Shown here: positions 16,837 through 25,057 of the stretch, piece by piece
Numbering within the stretch: position 1 is the stretch's first letter
Layout of the letters: each line of letters opens with the position of its first letter
Assembly (NCBI RefSeq): GCF_039521565.1
Contig: NZ_BAAACP010000005.1
Span: 105,066-169,065, forward strand
Direction of reading: 5' to 3'
Length of the DNA: 64,000 nt
Source of the DNA: Paraclostridium tenue
GTDB lineage: Bacteria; Bacillota; Clostridia; Peptostreptococcales; Peptostreptococcaceae
Made by a program: the position numbers and the translations under genes
Notes under the pieces: model-generated
The model's input: the letters and a program-made list of their open reading frames with translations, nothing else
The model's database searches: none
Told to the model about the DNA's origin: nothing

Positions 16837-17421
16837 ATGATAACTTTAAATATTAATAAAGATAGTAATGATATAATTTTAAAAGCTAATATATGTAAAA
16901 ATGAAGTATTATCAAAATATATGGATTTTAATTACTTTACAGAGCTTTGCAAAAGTGGATGTCCTCATTACAATTTAAATTATACATGTCCTCCAAATAG
17001 TCCTAAATTTGATGATTATACTAAAAATTTTAAATACTCTTTAGTAATAGCTCTGTATATAAATTTAGATGAAGATAAAACTATAGATACTTTACATTCA
17101 TACTTAAGGAAAGCTTTATCGGATATACTTATACCTTTAGAAAAAGAATTCAATGGATTATTAACAGATGGAGGTCGTTGTAAATATTGCAAAAAGTGTA
17201 CATATATAAATAACTTACCTTGTAGATATCCTGAAAAAATAAGGTTTAGTATGGAAGCTATGGGAATTGATTTAAATAAAGTTTGTAAAGATATATTAGA
17301 TCATTCTATTGTATGGGATGAAGGTAGTGAAAATAAATATTGTACCGTTATTGGTTCTATAAATTTTAATGAAGATATAAACGAAAACGAATTTAAAAAA
17401 GCAATACTAAAACTTTTATAA
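16837..17421 (+). CDS. DUF2284 metal-binding protein
   Basis: A 194-residue cysteine-rich protein of the DUF2284 family. Two metal-type clusters are visible: CKSGCPHYNLNYTCPPNSP (about residues 40-58) and GGRCKYCKKCTYINNLPCRYP (about 111-131). These patterns suggest a metal or Fe-S site; family members often occur near corrinoid or methyl-transfer genes, though not here. GGAG at proper spacing precedes the ATG. The following small gene (17491) is on the same strand after 69 nt. Function not established. Confidence 0.87.
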   Translation: MITLNINKDSNDIILKANICKNEVLSKYMDFNYFTELCKSGCPHYNLNYTCPPNSPKFDDYTKNFKYSLVIALYINLDEDKTIDTLHSYLRKALSDILIPLEKEFNGLLTDGGRCKYCKKCTYINNLPCRYPEKIRFSMEAMGIDLNKVCKDILDHSIVWDEGSENKYCTVIGSINFNEDINENEFKKAILKLL

Positions 17422-17490
17422 ATATAATAAAATTAGTTTACTTTGGAGAAACTTAATTATGACTACATTATTTAACTTGGAGGTAAACTA

Positions 17491-17772
17491 ATGGACAATA
17501 TGAGTGAAATGAGAAATAGATTAGATAATGGTAATTATGATTTAACACTTGAAATAGGTGAAAATAATTATTTTCAAGTTTATGAAGATGTAGATCACCA
17601 AGCTGCAGAAGATGTCGTTAGAAACTACTTAAGAAGTAATGCTGATGATGCAGAATTTAGTGATTTACAAATAAAACACAATAGAAGTAGACATACAGTA
17701 AGTGTTTATGCAAAGTTAAGTTATGATAACAATAGACATAAAGATTATTCTAAAAGAAATAAGTTAATGTAG
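17491..17772 (+). CDS. Small hypothetical protein
   Basis: A 93-residue acidic-to-basic soluble protein with no membrane segment. The middle (NYFQVYEDVDHQAAEDVVRNYLRSN) looks alpha/beta and the end (RHTVSVYAKLSYDNNRH) beta-rich, a pattern like small HMA- or YcgN-sized folds, but I recognise no family. TTGGAGGT stands eight bases before the ATG, so translation should be strong. A strong terminator follows. Confidence 0.7.
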   Translation: MDNMSEMRNRLDNGNYDLTLEIGENNYFQVYEDVDHQAAEDVVRNYLRSNADDAEFSDLQIKHNRSRHTVSVYAKLSYDNNRHKDYSKRNKLM

Positions 17773-17781
17773 TTAAAATTG

Positions 17782-17815
17782 AAAAAGGAGTAAATCATAT
17801 GATTTACTCCTTTTT
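17782..17815 (+). terminator. Rho-independent terminator
   Basis: Perfect palindrome AAAAAGGAGTAAATCAT / ATGATTTACTCCTTTTT followed by T-rich sequence. Confidence 0.9.
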
Positions 17816-17887
17816 CTTTATCAAATTTAAACTAACCTACATATTATGATTAATAAATACCCTACTCTTATATAATTAAACACATTT

Positions 17888-19765
17888 TTAAGCATAAGAA
17901 TTTGTTTCTTCTGAAGCTGAAGTTTCTAATATGTGCAATAAGTTTTTATATATTATTTTATTGTTTTTATCATCTGTATTGTTTATACTTTCTAATATTA
18001 AATCTTTAGCTTCTTCTAATTCATCTAAATTATAAGTCAATATATAATTATTATTTACAAATATAGATTCTATTTCTTTATTTTTGCTACTATTTAATTT
18101 TAAATATAAACTATACATATTGTTCATAAGCATTCTTTTTTTAGATAGTATTTTGTCTTGATTATCATCTTTAACTAAGCTATTCATAGATAATATTTTA
18201 TCTTCTATTAATGTAGATATTAATAAAAGATTTTTTACCTTATGTAAATTACTTTTTTTCTTTATACATAAGTTAATTTCTTTAGACATTTCTGCTATGA
18301 CATTTTTATACATAGTTATTAAATATTTATATGCATTTTGTGCATTATATGGAAGCAATATTTTGTTTATTAATAAAGCTATTACTGTACCTAATATTAC
18401 AAAAGCAATTCTATTTAAAACAAATACCCCTGGAGAAGTAATAAGACATGCAGCTCCTATTGCAGATATAGTATTACATATCATTAAATCTTTATAGTCT
18501 TTAGTATAAGTACTTATATATCCTGCTAAAAGTATAATTATGCCTCTTGAACTTTGATCTTTAAATATCGAAAACAATGTAAAAACTATTATACCTCCAA
18601 TAATTGTTGATACTATTCTTTTCTTAGATTTTGTTATACAATTTTCATAATACGGTTGTATAAGTGAAAATACAGTAAACATAATCCATCTACCCTCACT
18701 TAACTTAAAGTAATCCATTATAAAACCTGCAATAGATACTCCAACAGCTACTTTTATAGCATATGAAAATTTTATAGAATTTGTATTAAGATTGCTTTTA
18801 TAAACATATGACATTTTAAATTCATGAGGTACATCTAATTTATTTTCTATATCTTTTTCTACTTCATTTTTTTTGTATTCATCAAACTGATAATATATAT
18901 TCTCTAGTGAATCATAAAATTCATATAAATCTACACACTTTGTTTCTTTATCAATAAACTTTATTTCATTAATATTTTCACTTATATATTCTTTTAAATT
19001 GTTTAACTCTTGTTTTATAAGAGAAAGAGATTTTTCCCTATCCATAACTTCATTGCTATATTCACACTTGTATTTATCTAATAATATAGATATTCTTTCA
19101 AAATTAAATAAAATATTTAAAATACTTACTCCTTTTTGAGTCATAAAAAAGTTTTCTTTTCTATTATCATAAAGAAGCTTTTTTAAAGTTTTTAAAGATG
19201 AGTTTATTTTAAAATCTAAATCTTTAGTGTCATATTTATTATTTTGTAATAAATTAATTTTTTGCAATATATCATTACAAATATTAATAAGTAGTTTGTT
19301 GCTAGTTTTAATTAATTTATTTTTATTAACTACTAGTTGAGCTATCATGATTATTAATGCCCCACTTATTAAAGCTAAAAGGCGTATTGGTAATTGCCCT
19401 ATACTTATCGGAGTTGCTACAGTAAATAGATATTGTAATCCAAATGCTATATATAATGGACTTCTAAGATCATAACTAAATATATAGCCAATTATAAATA
19501 AAGCTATAAAATTACATACAACTCCTAAAAATATATTTTGTATAGCTATAAAAGACAATAACCCTAAAAATACATTAATACTTATAAGTTTTAGTGTATT
19601 CTTAATAGGTGATATAGTTAAATCTCTTTCAAGTAACATTAACATTGCAGTTATTACTGTTACACCTATTAAGGTATTTTCTGGTCCAAATCCCGCTATA
19701 AATAAATTTATAAATGCTAAAATAAATATAAACATTATAGTTTTTGATAAAATTAATTTTTTCAT
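17888..19765 (-). CDS. FUSC-family membrane protein (aromatic acid exporter-like)
   Basis: A 625-residue integral membrane protein with two blocks of about six helices each: residues 1-150, and 330-470 containing FMDYFKLSEGRWIMFTVFSLIQPY. Each block is followed by a cytoplasmic helical region. This duplicated layout with the RW(I/V)xxT motif is that of the FUSC/YccS/ArAE group of putative efflux proteins (fusaric acid and aromatic acid exporters). No membrane-fusion partner lies nearby. Substrate unknown. Monocistronic. Confidence 0.88.
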   Translation of the reverse strand: MKKLILSKTIMFIFILAFINLFIAGFGPENTLIGVTVITAMLMLLERDLTISPIKNTLKLISINVFLGLLSFIAIQNIFLGVVCNFIALFIIGYIFSYDLRSPLYIAFGLQYLFTVATPISIGQLPIRLLALISGALIIMIAQLVVNKNKLIKTSNKLLINICNDILQKINLLQNNKYDTKDLDFKINSSLKTLKKLLYDNRKENFFMTQKGVSILNILFNFERISILLDKYKCEYSNEVMDREKSLSLIKQELNNLKEYISENINEIKFIDKETKCVDLYEFYDSLENIYYQFDEYKKNEVEKDIENKLDVPHEFKMSYVYKSNLNTNSIKFSYAIKVAVGVSIAGFIMDYFKLSEGRWIMFTVFSLIQPYYENCITKSKKRIVSTIIGGIIVFTLFSIFKDQSSRGIIILLAGYISTYTKDYKDLMICNTISAIGAACLITSPGVFVLNRIAFVILGTVIALLINKILLPYNAQNAYKYLITMYKNVIAEMSKEINLCIKKKSNLHKVKNLLLISTLIEDKILSMNSLVKDDNQDKILSKKRMLMNNMYSLYLKLNSSKNKEIESIFVNNNYILTYNLDELEEAKDLILESINNTDDKNNKIIYKNLLHILETSASEETNSYA

Positions 19766-19971
19766 AACTTACTCCTTTTGCGAATGATTAATTAATATTT
19801 AATGTTAATATTATAATTTTACCAGATTTATTATATTATTCAAATTCAATAAAGTTCGACATTATACATACATTTTAAATTTAAAATATATAATTAAATA
19901 GCTTGAGTACATATTTTGGGAAAAATATTATATATATAATACATATGAAGCCAAACTTTTTTATAAAATAA

Positions 19972-20009
19972 AAAATATCTATCTAAAATTAATTTTAGAT
20001 AGATATTTT
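19972..20009 (-). terminator. Terminator after the AI-2E family gene
   Basis: AAAATATCTATCTAAAATT / AATTTTAGATAGATATTTT, a 19-bp perfect palindrome just past the stop at 20014. Confidence 0.9.
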
Positions 20010-20013
20010 AAAA

Positions 20014-21183
20014 TTATTTATTCATATAATCTTTAGTATCTATAGGAAGTCCCTTTTTATCTAGCTTTTCTTCTACTACTTCTTTTATAATAGAATATAC
20101 TATAGCAAATAAAGGAACTCCTATAATCATACCAACTAAACCTAAAAACTTACCTGCAACTAATAATGAAAATAATATCCAAAATGCAGATATACCTATA
20201 GAATCACCTAATATTTTAGGTCCTATAATATTTCCATCTATTTGTTGAATAATAATTATTATAAGTATAAACCATAAGGCTTTTACAGGAGATACAAATA
20301 ATATTATTATCGTTGCAGGAATAGCTCCAAAGAATGGCCCAAAAAATGGTATTATGTTAGTTATACCTATTATAACTGATATTAATAATACATATGGCAT
20401 TTTAAATATTGTAAGAACAATAAATGTTAAAACACCAATTATAGCAGAGTCTATTATTTTACCACTTAAAAATCTACCAAAAGTATCATTACTTCTATCA
20501 ACTAATTCTAAAGTTCTTTTTGCACGCTTTTCACTAAATACAGCAAATACAACTTTTCTACCTAAGCCAAAAAACTTTTCTTTATCAATAAGTAAGTAAA
20601 TTGAAACTATAAACCCAAGTATTATATTCCAAACACTAGAGGCTACTATTCTTAAGGCTTCACCTAATACAGGAATTAAACCAGCTGCAACTGATATAAA
20701 ATAATTAATAAGGTCAGTAAGTTTGTCAACTGCTAAGTTTAGTTGTTCCTTATTAACATTTAAATCATGTGTATAGCTAGTTATAAGGTCTGATAAATTA
20801 GCTATGTATGTTGGTATATCATTAACTAATCCCATTATACTTGATACCAATTGAGGTAATACAAATTGTACAAATAAATAAATTAACATGAAAGCTACTA
20901 TATATGTAACTAACAGGCCTAAAGCCCTTTTACTTTTAGGTTTGAGATTTTTAAAATTTTCTTTGCTTAGTAGTTTATCTTCCACAAATACTAATATAAA
21001 GTTTAATAGGTAAGCTATAACTCCACCTATTATAAACGGTTGCAAAGTCGATATAATCTCACTTACTTTACCCGCAAACATACTTGTATCCCAAATTATT
21101 CGATAAAAAATAATACTACAGCAAACAACTATAAATGAGTATATAGATATTGTTGTATATTTACTGTTCCAATCTATTTTCAT
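20014..21183 (-). CDS. AI-2E family transporter
   Basis: A 389-residue protein of the PerM/YtvI/TqsA superfamily. Pairs of helices at the N-terminus (15-70) are followed by an amphipathic segment of about 90 residues (QLVSSIMGLVNDIPTYIANL) and a C-terminal set of five to six helices with the family blocks GRFLSGKIIDSAIIG, IIPFFGPFFGAIPA, and IGPKILGDSIGISAFWI. Members move varied substrates (quorum signal, Na+/H+), so the transported molecule is not known. Monocistronic; the ATG follows AGGAGGC. Confidence 0.92.
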   Translation of the reverse strand: MKIDWNSKYTTISIYSFIVVCCSIIFYRIIWDTSMFAGKVSEIISTLQPFIIGGVIAYLLNFILVFVEDKLLSKENFKNLKPKSKRALGLLVTYIVAFMLIYLFVQFVLPQLVSSIMGLVNDIPTYIANLSDLITSYTHDLNVNKEQLNLAVDKLTDLINYFISVAAGLIPVLGEALRIVASSVWNIILGFIVSIYLLIDKEKFFGLGRKVVFAVFSEKRAKRTLELVDRSNDTFGRFLSGKIIDSAIIGVLTFIVLTIFKMPYVLLISVIIGITNIIPFFGPFFGAIPATIIILFVSPVKALWFILIIIIIQQIDGNIIGPKILGDSIGISAFWILFSLLVAGKFLGLVGMIIGVPLFAIVYSIIKEVVEEKLDKKGLPIDTKDYMNK

Positions 21184-21371
21184 CTTAGCCTCCTATTTAA
21201 TTGTAAATTCATATCGTTTTATTATAAACATTAAACCCTATTAAGTGTCAATAGTTTTGAAAATAAATTCACATTAAGTTTTCTTATAAAATCAAACATA
21301 AATAGCAATAAGTATATAATTATAAGTATATGTTTAAAATAAGTAAAACACCTATAAAAGGAGATTTAAAA

Positions 21372-21548
21372 ATGAATAAAAAGTCTAAAACAGAAACTAA
21401 CAATCAATGGGCTAGTGGAATTAACTCGTTAACAAGCAAAACAGGTATAAAACAAAAAGATGAAAATGACAACCAATGGACATCTACTTTAAAAAAATCA
21501 CCTGAGATATATTCTAAAAATTGTCATCCTGAAAAACATAATAAATAA
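21372..21548 (+). CDS. Small hydrophilic protein with a repeated NQW motif
   Basis: A 58-residue, very polar protein. NNQWASGINSLTSKTG and DNQWTSTLKK share the D/NNQW(A/T)S core, suggesting an internal duplication of a short motif. No membrane segment, no cysteine pair. The start at 21372 has AAAGGAG eight bases upstream; a longer frame from 21330 lacks a site. A strong terminator follows, so it is a real transcription unit. The composition recalls small spore-associated or disordered proteins, but I do not recognise a family. Confidence 0.62.
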   Translation: MNKKSKTETNNQWASGINSLTSKTGIKQKDENDNQWTSTLKKSPEIYSKNCHPEKHNK

Positions 21549-21551
21549 TTT

Positions 21552-21606
21552 AAAATGACTATTTCAAAATAAACTTTTCATTTATTTATTTGAAATAGTC
21601 ATTTTT
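21552..21606 (+). terminator. Long-stem terminator
   Basis: AAATGACTATTTCAAA(A)TAAA pairs with TTTATTTGAAATAGTCATTT and is followed by T-rich sequence. Confidence 0.85.
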
Positions 21607-21895
21607 ATAAATAAAGTATTAAAGTTTAATTTTTTTGATTATTAAATTTTAATACTTGAATCATTCATAAATCAAAAAAGTTATAAGTTACTGTTAAATA
21701 TTTATAGTATAAAATCAATAATTTTTTATAAATCTTAATATTGTAAATTATAATAATGAATTTTAATATTTATTTTTATTCATTTATAAATTCTATAAGC
21801 AATTTTTTTAACTTTTAAAATATTAAAACTTAAGACTAATATGTTTATTAATATATGACTAGTGGGTATATTCATTTGCGAGGAGATGAAATACT
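21607..21895. other. Intergenic region before the HdeD-like gene
   Basis: AT-rich; contains an inverted repeat GTATTAAA...TTTAATAC (21617-21653 region) of unknown role and, at its right end, the sigma-B-type promoter listed separately. No further gene is visible. Confidence 0.5.
21843..21869 (+). promoter_or_regulatory. Sigma-B-type promoter of the HdeD-like gene
   Basis: GTTTAT (21843-21848) and GGGTAT (21864-21869) are separated by 15 bases, against the general-stress consensus GTTTAA-N12-15-GGGTAT. The inferred start lies about 20 nt before the ATG at 21896. The downstream gene belongs to a stress-linked family, which supports the call. Confidence 0.65.
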
Positions 21896-22396
21896 ATGAA
21901 AAAAGATTCAAAATTAGAAGCAACATTAATATTAGAAGGAATTCTATTTGGAATAATAGGTATATTATTTTTTATAAATCCAATAGAATCTTACTTTAGT
22001 TTTACAACAGTAGCAGGTATAATGTTAATTATAATAGGTATATTTACTATAATAAGAGCATTTAAAACTACTGAAAAAGCATATTACATATTTAGCGGTA
22101 TTATAAACATCCTATTTGGGATTATAGTTTGGTTTACACCTATATCAACTACAGAAACATTAATACTATTTTATGGCGTATGGGCATTAATAAGAGGTAT
22201 ATACCTATTAATAATGTCAATTAAAAGAAAAAATATAGGTTTTAATACTAATACTTTATATAATGTAATACTTATAATACTTGGTTTATTAATATTATCA
22301 AATCCAATTGTAACACTTTTAGCAACTCCATATATAATAGGTATATATTTTATAATATCTTGTATATTTGAGTTATACTTAGGATTTCAAGTTTAA
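21896..22396 (+). CDS. HdeD-like (DUF308) membrane protein
   Basis: A 166-residue protein with six short membrane helices in three hairpins, repeating the pattern EGILFGIIGILFFINPIE... , INILFGIIVWFTPIST, and VILIILGLLILSNPIV. This is the triple DUF308 repeat of HdeD-like proteins, acid or general-stress membrane proteins without a known activity. AGGAG lies ten bases before the ATG. A sigma-B-type promoter precedes it and a perfect-palindrome terminator follows. Confidence 0.9.
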   Translation: MKKDSKLEATLILEGILFGIIGILFFINPIESYFSFTTVAGIMLIIIGIFTIIRAFKTTEKAYYIFSGIINILFGIIVWFTPISTTETLILFYGVWALIRGIYLLIMSIKRKNIGFNTNTLYNVILIILGLLILSNPIVTLLATPYIIGIYFIISCIFELYLGFQV

Positions 22397-22413
22397 TAAT
22401 ATAGATAGACTAT

Positions 22414-22443
22414 AAAAGGTGAACTCATATGAGTTCACCTTTT
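22414..22443. terminator. Bidirectional terminator
   Basis: Palindrome AAAAGGTGAACTCAT / ATGAGTTCACCTTTT between two convergent genes. Confidence 0.9.
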
Positions 22444-23003
22444 TATTTACTATTTTTTTCAGAATTTATAATAGATTCTATAATAGCAAGTTGCTTTTTT
22501 GACGTATTAATTTTTACATTTAGTTTGTCTAATTTAGACTTCATTGACATCTTAACCTTTTCATCCTCTGTATTTTCTAATTCTTCTAACCCTTTATTAT
22601 ACACACTTTCTAAAGTGTCTATTTTTAGTTTCATTTTTTCGTATACAGCTTGTGGATTGTTTTTTAGTGTCAAAACCTTTTTCTCATTAAATGACAACAT
22701 CTTAAAATATATTAAGTAAATTAGCATCATTACACTTATATTAAATGTTGCATAGTTTCCATTTTGAGTTACTAAACTTACTAATTCAATACAAATAAAG
22801 TTAAATAATAATAATCTAGTTAAAGTTTTTTGATTATCAAAAAAAGCCTTATCTGTATTTTCTTTGCTTCTCATAAATCTAAATGGTATTAATACCGTTA
22901 ATATTGGAGTTAAAAACAATAAATCAGCCTCAAAAACTGTATATACAATACTGAATATAAGCATAAAGGACATTGTTCTTTTGATTGAATTACTTTTCTT
23001 CAT
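22443..23003 (-). CDS. Membrane protein with C-terminal coiled coil, unknown function
   Basis: A 186-residue protein. Two to four hydrophobic helices lie within residues 8-100 (TMSFMLIFSIVYTVFEADLLFLTPILTV in pieces, LLFNFICIELVSLV, ISVMMLIYLIYF). Then comes a charged coiled coil (about 115-186) with heptad-like KLKIDTLES...LEELENTEDEKVKMSMKSKL. This resembles small 5-TM-half or stress-type 5bp-binding families only vaguely. The start at 23003 is chosen for GGGG eight bases upstream. Monocistronic. Confidence 0.65.
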   Translation of the reverse strand: MKKSNSIKRTMSFMLIFSIVYTVFEADLLFLTPILTVLIPFRFMRSKENTDKAFFDNQKTLTRLLLFNFICIELVSLVTQNGNYATFNISVMMLIYLIYFKMLSFNEKKVLTLKNNPQAVYEKMKLKIDTLESVYNKGLEELENTEDEKVKMSMKSKLDKLNVKINTSKKQLAIIESIINSEKNSK

Positions 23004-23176
23004 GTTATGGCACCCCTTTAATATTTTAAAGTGTTTCATATTAAAATAATATTTATATCATACCATATATTATGCAAAAAATAAATTTTAATTTATCAAT
23101 ACTTCATATATAAACTTAAGACTTTTTTAAAATAATTTAATAATATTGATAAATTTATAAATAATTAAGATAAGCA

Positions 23177-23215
23177 AAAATAAGGGTATATGTCTAAACT
23201 ATATACCCTTATTTT
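23177..23215 (-). terminator. Terminator after mscL
   Basis: AAAATAAGGGTATAT / ATATACCCTTATTTT stem of 15 bp with a 9-base loop, directly after the mscL stop. Confidence 0.88.
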
Positions 23216-23220
23216 GAAAT

Positions 23221-23634
23221 TTATTTTTTCTTTAACAAGTCTTTTATATCTCTTAGCAATAAAACTTCTTCTGAAGATGACTTTTCCTTACTTGAAGAAT
23301 CTTCTACTTTATTATTAGAAATCTTCATCTTATTTATAAGTTTTATAAATAAGAAAATACAAAATGATATTATTAAAAAGTTAACTGCTGTTTGTATAAA
23401 ATTACCTAAGTTTAAAGTAACTGCTGGTAAATTACCAATAGCTTCTTTTAAAGTTATTTTATATTCTGAAAAATTTATGCCTCCAGTTAATATACCAACT
23501 ACAGGCATTATAATATCATTAACTAAAGAGGTAACTATCTTAGAAAATGCACCTCCTATAACAACACCGACTGCAAGATCTATTACGTTTCCTTTAACAG
23601 CAAATTCTTTAAATTCTTCTATAAAATTTTTCAT
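23221..23634 (-). CDS. mscL: Large-conductance mechanosensitive channel
   Basis: Homopentameric membrane channel that opens on osmotic downshock. The 137-residue protein has the amphipathic N-terminus MKNFIEEFKEFAVKGNVIDL, TM1 with the GVVIGGAFSKIVTSLVNDIIMP signature in pieces (GVVIGGAFSKIV, NDIIMP), a short loop, TM2 (FIQTAVNFLIISFCIFLFIKLIN in pieces) and a charged C-terminal helix with KEKSSSEEVLLLRDIKDLL, the usual bundle. The ATG follows AAGGAG. Monocistronic. Confidence 0.97.
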   Translation of the reverse strand: MKNFIEEFKEFAVKGNVIDLAVGVVIGGAFSKIVTSLVNDIIMPVVGILTGGINFSEYKITLKEAIGNLPAVTLNLGNFIQTAVNFLIISFCIFLFIKLINKMKISNNKVEDSSSKEKSSSEEVLLLRDIKDLLKKK

Positions 23635-23722
23635 AAGTGTATCTCCTTTCTTTCATAAACTTATAGTTTCAAAAAAAAGAAATTATATTACACTATTTTA
23701 AAAAAATTTATTTGTGGTAATT

Positions 23723-24955
23723 TTATTTTTGTTTCATTAAATTTTCTATATCTTCTATTTCAACAGGTATATCTTTCGATAAATTTACGCAACCATCTTT
23801 TACTATTAATAAATCATTTTCAAGACGTATACCTATTCCTTCTTCTTCAATATAAAGACCTGGCTCATTAGTTATAACTGCACCACACTCTAATTTACTA
23901 TTAAAATCCCATACATCATGAGTATCAAGACCTAGTGAATGACTCACTGAATGGAAATAGTATTTAGATATTTCTTCTTCTTTTTCAATAAGTCCTATAT
24001 CCATACATCCCTTAGCTAATACTTTTTTAGCTATATCATTTAAATCTTTTAGTTTTAAACCTGGTTTAGCTTCTTTTTCTACCTCCTTCATAGCCGATAA
24101 TACTATTGAATAAATTTGTTTTTGTCTTTTTGTAAATTTTCCATTAATAGGAATAGTTCTTGATATATCTGAGCAATAGTAATCAAACTCTGCACCTAAA
24201 TCAAATAATATTAAATCGCCATCTTTTGAAGCTTGATTATTATCTTCATAATGAAGTACTGTAGCATTTTTACCTGAAGCACAAATTGTGTTAAATGCAT
24301 GACTAGACGCACCTAACCTTTTTATTTCAAAATCAAAGTATGCTTCAACCTCATACTCTTTCATATTAGGCTTAATATTTTTAGCCATAGATATTATTCC
24401 TTCTTTAGTTATACTTATAGCTTTTTTAATTATTTCTATTTCTTTATCAGATTTAACCATTCTAAGCTTAACTATTTTAGGATATATATTTTTAATTTTT
24501 AAATATGGATACTTCAGTCTTAATTTATTTGCCATATCTTGAGATTGTGTTGATTGTATATCTATAGATTGTCTTTCAAGATCAAGATATATTTTATCTA
24601 TACCTAATCTATTTATGTAAGATGAAATTACAGCTTCAAATTCATCTAAATATTTAATAGTTTTTACTTTACTTACTTCACTTGCTTCTTTTTTATTTAT
24701 GGATCTTCCTATCCATTTTGCCATAAGTTCATCTTCTCTTTGAACAAAAACTGTTTCAACTACTTCATTTTCAGTTTTTAGTATAGTTAATATAACTTTA
24801 GTATCATCTATCCCTGTTAAATAATAAAAGTTTCTATTTGGTGTAAATTTATATTTTTGATCAGCACTTCTATATGGAGCATCCCCTGCAAACATCATAA
24901 GAAGTGAGTTTTCTTTCATATTTTTTACTAAATTTTTACGATTTGATTCAAACAT
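23723..24955 (-). CDS. pepP: Xaa-Pro aminopeptidase (M24B)
   Basis: Cytoplasmic enzyme that removes N-terminal residues preceding proline. The 410-residue protein has an N-terminal aminopeptidase P domain (residues 1-150, FAGDAPYRSADQKYKFTPNR) and the C-terminal pita-bread domain. The five metal ligands are in usual contexts: Asp in LFDLGAEFDYYCSD, Asp in the same segment (SDISRT), His in VSHSLGLDTHD, Glu in TNEPGLYIE and Glu in GIRLENDLL. Monocistronic with RBS GGGGG and a flanking terminator upstream belonging to the next unit. Confidence 0.94.
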   Translation of the reverse strand: MFESNRKNLVKNMKENSLLMMFAGDAPYRSADQKYKFTPNRNFYYLTGIDDTKVILTILKTENEVVETVFVQREDELMAKWIGRSINKKEASEVSKVKTIKYLDEFEAVISSYINRLGIDKIYLDLERQSIDIQSTQSQDMANKLRLKYPYLKIKNIYPKIVKLRMVKSDKEIEIIKKAISITKEGIISMAKNIKPNMKEYEVEAYFDFEIKRLGASSHAFNTICASGKNATVLHYEDNNQASKDGDLILFDLGAEFDYYCSDISRTIPINGKFTKRQKQIYSIVLSAMKEVEKEAKPGLKLKDLNDIAKKVLAKGCMDIGLIEKEEEISKYYFHSVSHSLGLDTHDVWDFNSKLECGAVITNEPGLYIEEEGIGIRLENDLLIVKDGCVNLSKDIPVEIEDIENLMKQK

Positions 24956-25023
24956 ATTACTACCCCCTTATTAATTTATTTATTATATAATTATATCACT
25001 TTTACTGATGAAAATTTATAATA

Positions 25024-25057
25024 AAAAAGCACTTTAAAATAATTTAAAGTGCTTTTT
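25024..25057 (-). terminator. Terminator after the Bce-type permease gene
   Basis: AAAAAGCACTTTAAA / TTTAAAGTGCTTTTT stem with ATAA loop, overlapping the permease stop. Confidence 0.9.
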
